A stretch of 64,000 nt of DNA from Dryococelus australis (taxonomy: Eukaryota; Arthropoda; Insecta; Phasmatodea; Phasmatidae), in assembly GCA_029891345.1 (NCBI GenBank), contig CM056995.1, forward strand, positions 78,803,895-78,867,894, written 5' to 3'. Shown here piece after piece: positions 1-10,927 of this stretch; the stretch's first letter is position 1, and the number at the start of each line of letters is the position of its first letter. The notes under the pieces are model-generated. The model was not told the DNA's origin. It made no database searches and was given only the letters and a program-made list of their open reading frames with translations. A program made the position numbers and the translations under genes.

Positions 1-33
1 ATGCAAAATGCTAAAGTACATGTTTACAGCATA

Positions 34-1751
34 CAGTAGAACTTCTTTATTACGACCCCTCACGGTTCCCGAGAATAGGGTCATAATTGGGGGGAGGGGG
101 CGGTGTAATAAAAAAAATTTGGAAAATTTTGGGCCTATTTTGACCCACCCTTGTTCCATATGCCCCAAACTTGCCTTTTTTGCATGAAGTTCATGTTCAA
201 TCATTTCTAGCGTATAATAAAAAACCACTTTTTAAAGTAAATATAAATATGTATATATATTTTAATAGCTGGACGCCTCCTGATTAATTTGATACCCAAG
301 AAAGGGATACTGGACTGCCCCTTGTCTTAAAAAAGAAGGCCTAAACACAGTATGACATGGCCATTGAAAGTGTGTGAAAAGATTAGGCTATGTATTATTA
401 AAATATAGCTAAACACTGTTGGAGATGCCTTATGTTTGAAGAAAAACACAGAATTTTATTTATTGATAATATATATGAAGATATATTGGATCACGCGTGT
501 GATGGGGCAGGCAGTGAATACATTGCGGTGCACAAGTAGCTGGGCAAGAACCTAGAACCTCTGCAGCGTGGCGACTCACATCAGTTGGATCGGTCCTAGA
601 TCCTCGGGGCTGGGTAGCTGTCTGTCGATCGATACAAATTGGTGGGCGGCAGCTGCTGGCCGCCGCCCGCTACAAGATTATTCTGGCAGGTGGGGGCCAG
701 ACAGCCGCCGCCAGTGCCGTCGTTACAGATCTGGTTTGCTTCGTAACAATGGCCCGGTGTTGATAAAACATGCTGATAGATGCGATTCACATCAATGTGT
801 TGAATTTAAACTAACCGTAAGCGGCGTGTTGGCCTCTGCACTGGCACGATGAGGCCCGGCAATGTTTACCGGAATATAAACATTTAGTGCGGTCTATTTG
901 AAATATTAATTATCCCGAATTTTTCATCAAAAACTTCTGACATGACCTATACACGAACACGGCCTTGCTTGCCAAAATATGGTAACACAAGAACACATTT
1001 TATTTGCACACACTTACCTACCTTTATTCACTTACACATAAAATTTACTACACAAGGGGGGGGGGGGGGGGGGGGGGAAACTAATGCCCACCAAAAAAAA
1101 TTAGCATATTACGTAGACATGGGCGCACATAAACATAAAAATAATAATTAAAAAAAGGGCACTGAATTAAATTTGAAGTTATCATACGTATACTGATTGA
1201 GAAACTAGTCTGTAATGTGCCACTGTTTTTACATCAAAAGAGGAGGGATAATGGAAGCAAAAAAAAAACAGGGAGGATAAGGCAGAGGTGGCATGTGACT
1301 AGGACAAAGAATCCTTACTGACCAGGCCTGCAACTCACCCCCTCCTTCCCCCCACGCTTCCACGGACAATACACCAGTGTCCTCTTCTGGCATTAAGTAG
1401 GCCTAATTTATTGCTTCACGCTGCTTGGGACAACAAATGTCAAAGTTTATGATGGTAGCTTGAGAAATGCCCCACCAATAACATCAGTAAGGGCTAGTTT
1501 TCCACAGACTGAAAACCGTGGATAATAGAAACTAGTACGCGCGGGGTGGTGAAAAGATCTACAAAAACCAATCCGTTCATGTCTGAAACTGAGGTTCTAG
1601 ATACCACGGTTGGCAAGGGATTACTGTATCTATTTTTAGACATGCCACAAAATTTTCGACATTTTTGACTCAAACTTTTTATGGTTCCTTGGGATTGAGT
1701 CGTAATAGAGGTGGTCGTAATAAATGGGGTCATAATGGAGGGGTTTTACTG
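34..1751. mobile_element. pogo/Tigger-like non-autonomous DNA transposon
   Basis: The element starts CAGTAGAAC at 34 and its other end, read on the minus strand from 1751, starts CAGTAAAAC. The first 24 positions of the two ends match at about 18. TA lies directly outside both ends (32-33 and 1752-1753), the target duplication of Tc1/mariner/pogo elements. Both ends also carry copies of a short ATTAYGACC motif (three copies at the right end). No transposase reading frame is visible inside, so the element would have depended on an autonomous relative. Inside lie a GC-rich stretch at about 600-740 and a 22-base G run. The family call rests on the CAGTA end, the TA duplication and two other elements here with the same end (27572-29710, 34635). 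An alternative is another mariner-superfamily MITE. Confidence 0.7.
1056..1077. repeat. 22-base poly-G run
   Basis: An uninterrupted run of 22 G lies inside the pogo-like element. It is able to form quadruplex structures and is prone to length error in sequencing. Confidence 0.9.
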
Positions 1752-1754
1752 TAT

Positions 1755-2385
1755 TCTCAATAACTGGGGGCTGTCCAGGGGGATGTTACTACCGCGATGA
1801 CCTGCTACTGCGGGAGTCAAAGGAAGCTGACTGATGTAAAGAGTTATTGGGTACAAGTAAATGGTTATTGGCATCGGGTTACTTTCGGAGAGAGTTGCTA
1901 CCCTCACGGTCAGCTGAGGCAGTAGTGACGAGCCTTATCCAGGCTCCGGATATGGTGCAGCCTTCAAAGTCTGCGGTGGGAGGTTGAAGTCTTCTTGCAG
2001 GCTTCTGGAGGTGTAGCCGTTTCTCAGGCTGAGGAGAGGAGAGAGTATTCTTCAGACCAGAGTGAGCTCACAAACCTACTCGGCCGGCAAACTCGGAGCC
2101 TTTGCAGGAGTGTGGTTCCTGAATTCCTTATATATGAAAAATTTTCTGATCAGTGATCTTGCAGGGGTGCGGGGGGGTAGCGTAGCTTTCCAATGCAGGG
2201 GAAGGTTATCGGGGGGTTGCAGGAGCAAAGCTCATTTCTTATCTCCCCGCTTGGAGGCGACGACAAATTACAACCTGTCTTCCTAAGGCTGGCGGGTTGT
2301 GACGTCACGTCACAGGGGTGCTGCCATTTCTTGGGTCTGCTGGAACTTCTTCTGTTGCTAATAGTGTAGTGGATTGTCAAAAATA
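1755..2385 (-). mobile_element. LTR-like promoter module fragment (fossil)
   Basis: Read on the minus strand, this stretch has a TATA-like motif (CATATATAAGG near 2130), about 300 bases of GC-richer leader, a CAGGTCATCG site near 1800 and a CCCCCTGGACAGCC motif near 1770. The order (TATA, leader, CAGGT, then C-rich TGGAC motif) recurs at 32.1-32.9 kb and 55.8-56.7 kb on the minus strand and at 15.07 kb on the plus strand. I infer the promoter part of an LTR of the lineage described at 5.4-7.4 kb. No coding part can be joined to it with confidence. The right end of the pogo-like element abuts it at 1751. Confidence 0.35.
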
Positions 2386-2387
2386 TT

Positions 2388-2666
2388 TCATTTATTCATG
2401 GGTATGGCACTTGCATGCGGGATTTCGGGCGGACTGTAGATTTCATAATTATGTGCATTAATTACTTTTACATAGTCGGCTGTCCAGCCCATGGAGTCTC
2501 CTTGCTCGATACGTGAAATTACATTTGCCACTTTTAATGACTTGCCCCGAGTTCGGGTCACTCGTAGATGGGACGAAGTCACCCATATAGAGCATATATC
2601 TATGCTGCGCAGCATGTTGGCAAGCATCAATTTTTTGCCTAATTTATTCAGAATTGTATTTTTCAC
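2388..2666 (-). other. Unrecognised 92-residue ORF
   Basis: The longest frame between the promoter module and the SMG7 exon. The translation (MKNTILNKLGKKLM... ending ...IPHASAIPMNK) has a mixed, protein-like composition, with ISRIEQGDSMGWTADYVKV near its middle. I recognise no domain. It lies just upstream, in minus-strand order, of the promoter module at 1755-2385, so it may be the tail of a retroelement coding region rather than a host exon. No convincing splice sites frame it and it does not resemble the next part of SMG7. Confidence 0.2.
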
Positions 2667-2879
2667 AGATATAATACGAACTGTTACATACCATTTTTGG
2701 TGACTTCACATTTTCTTAATAACAATCACCAATCACCCCAATTTACACACCTAATTAACTGCAAAATACATACATCACAAAAATTTGTTGTACAACTCTG
2801 TCATGGTCAATGCATTAATATGTAGTCAAATTGTAAAATAAGGGCTCGGTTGTACCTACTTTTCCATAACAATTCATAC

Positions 2880-3001
2880 CTGCGAAAAGGCAGGTCAAGA
2901 TCAAACGCAGTGCAAATCTCTTGCAGAAGCATCAAATAGAATCCACTGGCTGCCTCCAGACACAAAGATAACATCGCCTGAGATTCTCCTCGCTTCAAGT
3001 T
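2880..3001 (-). CDS. Smg7: SMG7 exon (N-terminal 14-3-3-like domain)
   Basis: A 122-base exon on the minus strand, bounded by a tract-plus-AG acceptor (TTCTTACAG just above 3001) and a GTATG donor just below 2880. It begins in phase 0, encodes NLKRGESQAMLSLCLEAASG and then FYLMLLQEICTAFDLDLPFR, and ends two bases into the next codon. Vertebrate SMG7 reads ...SEVQANLSLFLEAASGFYTQLLQELCTVFNVDLPCR at the same place, with no gap. SMG7 binds phosphorylated UPF1 through this 14-3-3-like domain and, with SMG5, sends nonsense-containing mRNA to decay in the cytoplasm. The next exon is not in the window. Three collinear exons make the identification firm; only partial sequence of the gene is seen. Confidence 0.93.
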
Positions 3002-5380
3002 CTGTAAGAAGTAGAAAACAAATTGCTGTAACAAGTAGATCACTGTACTATTACTTTGACATAAATAATGCCATGAATATATCTTAACACAAAATAAATG
3101 TTTATTGCAAAAATGCAACATTCTGACATCATACTGTTTATAAAGTAAAATGTGCAACTATATATCATCAAACAAAGTCGATTTTACTAATCCAGAAAAG
3201 AAAACTTCTACAATGTAAGCCAATATAATTATAATAATCTTTCAGGATAAATTCAAAAATTGTGTTGTGGTGATAATGGTGTATGTATTTATCATGGCAT
3301 AGTATTTATTCAAACAAGTGTGTGTAAGTGTCTGGAATGAGGCCTACTAAATTTGTCAAACTGACAGATACTTGCATAGGACTCACAACGAGGTAAATTA
3401 TGCACAACTTACACATAGACGACTTAGCCTTACTTTCCTGGTGCTGTTGAAATTGAACATTTGTAGGTACGTACTTTTGTGGAGAAAATAGTTATGATTG
3501 CCTTAAGTTAGTATGTCACTTGGGATAATAGAATATTACTCAAGCTGAGTAGTACCATTACCAATAAAATTCATAATAAGTATACCATTTGCAATCAATA
3601 AAAGAAAATTACTAATGAAATAAAATGCAGAAATTTACATTAACAATAGCAGATTCACTTTAAAAAAAATATTACTTATTACTATCCTTGATGTGATGAA
3701 ATGAAGAATGTAGTGAAACACACTTGGATGATGAACACAACATATAACCCTTCAGCAATTGGCAAGACTTGTAATAAACAAACATGATACACTTGCAAAC
3801 TCATTTTCAACACTTGTAAATTATCGACTACTTCAATATAGATGTGCATACAAAGAAGCAATTATTTTAACTACTAGGTTGATGCAAATAGTACAGAATA
3901 TAGTAATGTACTGAATTGCAGATAATTATAGGAGGATTGTATCCAGCTAGCATTGAGCACTATGATTTTCTCTCAATCTCTTACCACTGGGTAATAATTA
4001 ACGTGACTTGAAAATTATCTATCTTACAAAGAAAATTTTCTAGGAATCGAATAAATCCTCATATCCTTCATGGTTATATATGGCAAAAATTTAAGAATTG
4101 CAGTACTTGATGGCTTACAACACAGGTGTCTGTTCTGTCGTCAGAGCCAGTCCCTGGAACATCTTGAAGTTCACTAAAAAATATAGTTTCTAGTACTTAC
4201 AGGCCTCTTCTGTTCATGCACATGCACATTTAAATACTTTCACTCACTCATCAATCCCCTGGCATTAGGATGGAGCTAGAGTATCCAATAAAACTAACAA
4301 ATTTACGAGAGCAATAAAATTCCTATCTAACCATATTAACTTCTCGAAGGAGTGTGTTAACTCTCTTGTTACAATCCACTTCTTTCTACAAAATTCAAAA
4401 ATTATACTGATCATTTAAGAAATAAATAGTACGTAGGATGTTCATATCATGAAAAATAAGTATAAAGGTAATTTCTCCTTGCAATAAAATAATACCTGAG
4501 AATGCATTGCAATAATAATGATTAAACACATTTGCATAGATGATCAGTAGTAGTATCTGCAAATCCTTTTTAGATACACATAAAAGTTAATTGTTCAAAT
4601 AAAACATAGTATGTAAACAAAAAAAAAGACAATAAATACCTGATTGGATGGTTATGCAGTAAATAAACACACTCGAAAATTAAATAACATTACATGAAAA
4701 TGTTTTTGAAAAACAAACATAATTAACATAAGTAAACAAGGGAAATAAACAATGTAAAAATGTAAATACCTGTAGTCCTATTACACAGCTTGTAAGCTGT
4801 AAAATTAATTTATGTCAAAAAAATACAGCACAATAGGATAAAAAACAGAACTTGAACATACTATACCACTGCAAAAATTTCACTAACTAATGCATGCAGG
4901 GGGTCATTAGGTATTGTGAAGGTAACATACAAGAAACATGCAAAAGACTGTTTGATACGGAGGGATCAGCAGGTGTTGGGATGAAATATTTTCCTGCGAG
5001 TGTGGTGCCCATTGAACTTTTGCTGCTATTGATGACGAGATGACTGGGTCAATGCAGTCAGTTGGTAGACTGTGTGTCGTGTCAGCAACGACCCTTCATA
5101 GCCATTTCCCCTCGTACATAGCAAGACTTTTGACTTAACAGAACCTGACCAAATAGCCTTTTTTGAGTTCAGGACCAGGTCTCCTTCACCTGGATTCACG
5201 TAGGATAACTTCATTTCAACTCTGCAATAGTTAGGAGGTAATACAGGAAACTGTAAATTTATTATACCAGGAATATATACGTATTCGCACTTACTTCTGA
5301 GTATTATTTCACTGAGTTACTGTGTTTCCCTAATACATAGCAACGAGTCCTTCAGAGTGAATCAGGAGGAAACTACCAAT
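3002..5380. other. SMG7 intron sequence without recognised features
   Basis: AT-rich intronic DNA (about 70% A+T by eye) directly above exon 2880-3001. No long reading frame, TIR pair or retroelement motif stands out. From about 4900 the base composition becomes less AT-rich as the LTR fossil is approached. Confidence 0.6.
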
Positions 5381-5384
5381 TTTG

Positions 5385-7375
5385 AACTACACACCCATTA
5401 GACGGCCACCCTTGCTGTGCCCCCAGGGTATAGCACGGTAGAACCCCAACCATTAGCAAGACCTCATTAAGGGGCTAGCCAGCCAGACCAGTCCACCGTG
5501 CTGAACTGTGCCAGAGGGAGTAAGAGTTTGGTTCTGGACTAGCCACTTTTGGATACCACACCCAAGTGTAGTTGAAGGGCAGCTGGAGGAAACCCAACGC
5601 TCTGTATCCACAGCACATGACAGTACCGGACGAAAGAGCACAGGGTATGACTCTTGCCTGTTCTCCTTTGGTCTTGGTTATACACACCACTCAGGAATTC
5701 GCCACCTACTTCACTTTGTCAAGGCTAGTATAGTTCCTTTCCTAGATGCCCTATACTAAGAGGAAGGGTATTCGGCAGAAATAGAGAACAGCAGCTACTA
5801 ACTCCAAGTCTAAGAAGAGTTGTAACCCTGTCATAACTGCACTTCGCAGCATAACCCCACGGGAACGAGTTCTTGCTGACCATAAGCTAGAGAGTCTTCA
5901 CCTCCAAGCTCCTCCCCCACACCTATTTCCTACGGTCATTAAGACCGCCAGACAACCACATCCCCTACAGAATCGCCAACCCCTGATTTGGGGGACTACC
6001 TCCATAGTCACCGGTGGACCACATGCCAGAGCCCGCCACAATGGCCACCAACCGACACCACAGCTGGGACAGCAGCCACCCCGGCCCAACCGTCCAACAG
6101 GCAAACCCTTGGCAGTGTGCCACCCCACCGCATGAACGTAACAGTAGTACCAGATTTTGTGTCTAGTGGGCTGGCCACAAGCCCTATGCTCTACACGGGC
6201 TGTGTGCCGGTCCACAGCCGCTAAGCTTTAACATCACTATTCTCTTGTGACTGGCGACACTATTAATGTGTCGCCAGTCACATTGTAAATTGACCACAGT
6301 AACCACCTCACAGCCTAAGGCCGTCATGTAATAAGGGTTATTGTGGCACTCCAATAAGGCAGTCGTGCAGCAAAAAATTTTGTGGCATCCAACATGGGCC
6401 ACAACTTCAATACTACAGACTAGGGAGCGAAATCACATCAATAGACCTTGAGATGTAGTGACCAAGCCAGTAGTCTTGTAAATTTCAACTCAAGTGGACT
6501 TCAAGAAGTCCGAAAAAACCCCCGTGGTGCTCAACCACTTAATCAATATAACCTCAATGTCAGACTTAGAAGAGTCTCGCCGACAACAGAGGCCAACATG
6601 GCTGATGTAACTCTTGACTGTTGCCATGTAATTACATGTCCTGGAATGGGGGCCCATGTGATTTCATGTGCACACTGTCACAACCGCTTCCACTATCCAT
6701 GCTTGCGATGGGCAGATGAGCCTCGTTACACTGACAGACTGAAATACCAGTGAAACGAGTACAGAACTTGCCAGACTACCACACCTACTGCAGCTGGTTA
6801 GCCTACATCAGGCAGGGGATTCAGGTGTATAGTCTGCACCGAGAACTTTCATGCATTGGATGGCCCAATGACCACATCACGAAGCCGGACTTGGTGTATC
6901 ATTGCAACTTATGTAGGTGGGCAGCAGATTACAGACCACTGTATCCTGGCCATTGCCAGAGCTCTATCATGGCACGGAGCAGCACAGAACTCCAAATGCC
7001 TGAGTTCAGAGGAATATCACATCAAGACCCAACCGTGTTCATCACTGAATGCGAACGGGAATTCCACGATCATGAGAGACCCCAAAAGTAATGGGTCAGA
7101 AGGGCCCAGCGCCATATCAAGGCAAAAGCACTCAAATGGTGGGCTGGGAACCAGGAGTTTGTGGCAGAGTGAGGGCAGCTGTGTACTCGCCTCACCTCGC
7201 AGTTCACTGGTGAGGAGGTTATAGATCGCCTAACCACCAAATTCCATTACCACACCCAAGTAGGCAACGAAGCAGCAGAAATATTTACAGTCTAAACTCG
7301 AACCATCCATGCTGAAAGTCAACTGAAAGTCCGTGTCCAACGAGCATTTTCTGTGGTCCTGACCAAATTTCTTTG
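5385..7375 (+). mobile_element. Gypsy-lineage LTR element fossil: LTR, PBS and PHD-finger gag, 3' part missing
   Basis: An LTR-like segment runs from about 5385 to 6369, where the match with the LTR relic at 27.1-27.49 kb stops (CCAATAAGGC... then GTGCA). A primer-binding-like TGGCATCCAACATGGG starts at 6383 and resembles TGGCACCCAACATGGG of the minus-strand element at 46.34 kb. Gag follows from about 6598: ADVTLDCCHVITCPGMGAHV then ISCAHCHNRFHYPCLRWADE, a Cys4-His-Cys pattern like a PHD finger (C-x2-C-x4-H-x2-C). A second, worn finger and a capsid-like stretch (PTVFITECEREF) lie near 6850-7050. The LTR holds a conserved reading-frame trace starting with ATG at 5746 and a VVPDF motif near 6144. 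No pol is present. Broken, with perhaps five or more breaks; looks old. Confidence 0.65.
6247..6281. repeat. Perfect 14-bp hairpin in the LTR
   Basis: GTGACTGGCGACAC at 6247-6260 is followed by a 7-base loop and by its exact complement at 6268-6281. It lies just after the reading-frame trace of the LTR and about 90 bases before the LTR end. The related LTR relic at 27.37 kb keeps the surrounding sequence but not the palindrome. A transcript could fold here, next to the likely polyadenylation region (CCAATAAGG near 6350). Confidence 0.8.
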
Positions 7376-7574
7376 TAAATAATGCTAAAAAAGTAAGTTT
7401 TTGCTGAACTCAAAATTTAATTTAATCTGTACCGATCAAACAAAAATTTCTGCAGCATAGCCAAAAATTACATGCTAAGATCATTAAACAACATGGTATT
7501 TAAAAAAAAGCATAAGTCAACTGTACTCACCAAGGCATACAAAGTCGGTTACAGTAATTATGTAAACAAGCACA

Positions 7575-7601
7575 AATAATAATAATAATAATAATAATAA
7601 A
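7575..7601. repeat. (AAT)n microsatellite
   Basis: About nine AAT units in AT-rich intronic DNA between the Gypsy fragment and the MITE at 7705. Nothing else is visible between 7376 and 7704. Confidence 0.9.
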
Positions 7602-7704
7602 TCAACACACATTGTTTTGCTTACATCTCGCTGTCCTGCATTTAATCCTATTTATATAATTTACCACTTACAAAATAACCTGTTGTTGAGTCGCGATGTC
7701 GCAC

Positions 7705-8196
7705 TTAATGCCGGAATCACATAGCCACAACGCGCACGACACTATGGCCAACAGCCAATGAAATACAAGCTAGATCGTCATAAGCCTGACTGATTCTGTC
7801 ACACAACCAGCACTTTTGGAATAGAAATGATTTTGTCGTGTCACGCGGCATGACGCACAGAATGTACAACATTGCAAAACAAAATTGTATTGCAAGCTTT
7901 CCCTACTATGGTAAATACGCAGATTAAAAAAAAAATTAATTGAAAATTACCGTATCTAACGGTTAAAAATAATAACTTTACCTTTGTATGCATTAGCAAT
8001 ACCAATTTGTCACCACTATGTATTACAAATTTCCCTTTTGTTCACCGCCTTTGAAACTAACGTAGCTGATCAGCACCTTCTAAACAGTTAGGTTAAATGC
8101 TGAGAGTGTGGTGTCAGTCGTGCTGTAAATACAAGTAGTCACATTGAAATGTGTCGTAGTTGCATTTTTGGTCAGGGCTATGTGATTCTGGCATAA
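7705..8196. mobile_element. MITE with TTA...TAA termini
   Basis: The left end TTAATGCCGGAATCACATAG matches the right end read inversely (TTATGCCAGAATCACATAG) for about 24 bases with two or three differences. The element is 492 bases and has no reading frame. A terminal TTA/TAA pair could be a Harbinger-type three-base duplication or part of the inverted repeat; the flanks alone do not settle it. I place it as a MITE of uncertain superfamily. Confidence 0.6.
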
Positions 8197-8347
8197 CTCG
8201 TACTTTGTAACAAAAAATAATAAATAATAACAACACATATCTCAGACTACAGATCATGTATTTAGAGAGCACGAAATAAAAAAACTAAACAATGTGGCAA
8301 TACAGTACATATGTATAAGAAAGAGGTACGTAAGAATTTCATTAGAT

Positions 8348-8350
<3 letters not shown>

Positions 8351-8394
<44 letters not shown>
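8351..8394. repeat. (AAT)n microsatellite at the LINE 5' edge
   Basis: About fourteen AAT units end right where the LINE coding sequence becomes recognisable. It may be pre-existing target DNA or may have grown at the truncated 5' junction. Confidence 0.9.
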
Positions 8395-8395
<1 letters not shown>

Positions 8396-8396
<1 letters not shown>

Positions 8397-10927
8397 GCTT
8401 GTCAGATCATGATGTACAAATATTAGTTATGCCTTCCATAAAAATGCCCTCCAAAAGCATCTCTTATAAGAAAATGCAAAATTTTTCGCTGGAAAATGTC
8501 TTACAATTCAAAAGTGAACTCAGCTGGGAGCAATGGTCAACATTATATACTTGTACCAAGCAAATGAAAAATTTAACTCTTTTCTTAACCAAGTTCTCCA
8601 TTGTTTTGAAAAATGTTTCCCATCCCGAATGACCCACAGTAATACAAATCAAGAGAAAAATTCATGGCTCGCCAAAGGAATAAAAATTTCCTGCGAAAAC
8701 AAAAGAAAACTATACAAGGCCGCCAGAACCAGCAGCAACCCTGACACAATGAATCACTACGGGAAATACTGCAAAATTTTGAGTAAGGTCATAAAATCTG
8801 CAAAAAAGGATTTTTTCTGTAACCCCATTAAGAATTCTTGAAACAAAATAAAAACTACAAGGAATATTTTAAAAAACACAACAGGAAAAACAACAGAGAA
8901 TGTCCAGTTGTAAACCTAAAAGTAAATGACTGCATATCCTCAGACCCTAAATTAGTCGAAGATACATTTAATTCATACTACTTAAATGTAGTAGAAAACA
9001 TGATTAAAAAAACATTAAACAAGATATAAACCAAATTCCTACACTACAGGGTACAGAATACCCTGCTATATCTTTTATAAACATAACTCCAAAAGAAGTG
9101 GAGAAAACAATCAATTCTTTGCAACCAAAATTATCTAGCAGCTATGATGGCATTAGCTGTAGATTATTAAAGCAACACACTTTTGAATTCAGTGTTCCAT
9201 TAAGCTATATTTGTAATGACTTCTTTAATACAAGATTGCTTCCAGACAGACTCAAATGGGCTATGGTAACACCATTGTTCAAGAAAGGAGGCAAGACTGA
9301 AGTAAACAATTATAGAGCCATCTCACTTCTTACATCCTTTTCAAAAGTAATTGAAAAATTAATTTACAGGAGGTTGCTGCAACATTTTGAGAATAACAAA
9401 ATCTGATCGAATTTCCAGTTTGGCTTTAGGAAAACAACAAATGATGCAATTTTCAAATAGCATTCTTAATGCACTTTATAAAGAGATGCCATCTAATGGA
9501 ACATTTTGCGACCTCATTAAAGCACTTGACTGTGTGAATCACAACATACTTATAGAAAAATTAAAGTTTTCTGGAGTCTCAGGTACACCAAATAAACTAA
9601 TAAGCTCATGCCTTTCAAACAGACAACAAGTGCGGATCAAAGGAAAAACTACCTCATTCTACTGTGAACCAGGAAAAATCAAGCATGGGGTCCCACAAGG
9701 ATCAATATTAGGCCCCCTACTCTTCCTAGTTTATATAAATGACCATCCATATGCCTTAACTTCAGAAATTACTCCAATTTTATTTGCAGATGACACTAGC
9801 ATCTTAGTCTCTGGAGACTCAGTAAATGATCTTACACAAAAAACTGACCATTTACAGAGCTAAATGCATGGTTTACTGCAAACAAATTAAATCTCAACCT
9901 AGATAAAACATATGTTATGAATTTCCTCACAGAGAACAGAAAAAACATTAAGTCATATGTTAGCAGTAACAGAGACAAAATTAATGAAACTGTAGTGATT
10001 AAGTTTCTTGGCTTAAAAGTAGACAATTTACTTAACTGGAAATCTCACATTGCGTATATTTTACCTAAACTAAGTTCAGCATGTTTCGCCATGCGGAGTG
10101 TTCCAGAGGTCTTGAACAAAAATACAGCAAAAATTGTATATTTTGCATATTTTCACTCCATCATGTGTTATGGTATAACTTTTTGGAGTAATTCCACTGA
10201 CAGCAAAAAAGTGTTTCACATGCAAAAGGGAGCTGTAAGAATAATCAATGGCAAAAGAAAGTCAGACTTATGTAGACCTCTTTTCAAGAGCTCAGAGATT
10301 TTAACATTTGCATGTGAATACATGTTTTCAGTACTTATATTCATGTCCAAAAACATCCATTTATTTCAGAAAAATGAGCCCTTTCATAAGCATGACACTA
10401 GAATAAAAAAAACACACGTGGCTTCAGTTAACTTAAAACATGTCCAGAAAGTGCCATCCTACCTTGGTAGCCAACTTTTCAATAAGTTACCACAACACCT
10501 TCAAGAAATTTGCTTCTCTACCCAAAAACTCTTTAAAAACAGCTGAAAGATTTTTTTTCTAAACTAACATTTTATAGTGTAAATGAATATCTTAACTTCC
10601 AAAATTAAGAAATTATTGCATAACATATCTTTGCATGGATTTCTTGTTCCAGTTTTTCTCGTTTCCTTTTTCTTCTGTTTAAGAAAACGACGATGCCCTA
10701 CAGCATGTTGGACGAGGATTAGCCAAATTATGATGAAAAGATGTGACGCGTGTACATGTAGTCTGATTTTATATATATATATATATGTATGTATGTGTGT
10801 GTGTGTGTGTGTTTACTATGTCCAGTGTATAAACTTTGTATACTGTCATTTCACTTGTCCAATATCTTTGTACAGCTATGTATTGAAAAAAGATCTTACG
10901 GATGCAATAAAACAAAACAAAAAATAA
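8396..10927 (+). mobile_element. 5'-truncated LINE, Jockey/CR1/L2-like group
   Basis: Coding sequence enters at the end of the endonuclease domain (SLSDHDVQILV, the conserved SDH motif, 8396-8428). A linker follows, then reverse transcriptase: VTPLFKKGGKTEVNNYRAIS (9272-9330), FCDLIKALDCVNHN with the motif-A aspartates (9506-9546), HGVPQGSILGPLLF (9684-9725) and FADDTSIL with the catalytic FADD at 9783-9794. The C-terminal domain (9917-10546) ends KVPSYLGSQLFNKLPQHLQE, typical of CR1/Jockey-like LINEs. The 3' end has ATGCAATAAA and an A-rich tail near 10905-10927, preceded by TA and TG repeats at 10771-10812. Coding sequence is spread over at least three frames (8294-8632, 8533-8841, 8838-9029, 9098-9406, 9387-9863, 9917-10546), so there are about five frame breaks or stops: a dead copy of moderate age. 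It sits in the SMG7 intron, antisense to the gene. Confidence 0.9.

Noticed and set aside
568-852. 94-residue plus-strand ORF in the first pogo-like element
   Set aside because: Arginine- and serine-rich translation of a GC-rich patch with an opposing frame on the other strand; no domain.
5898-6215. 105-residue minus-strand ORF
   Set aside because: Antisense shadow of the GC-rich LTR segment that carries the conserved plus-strand frame.
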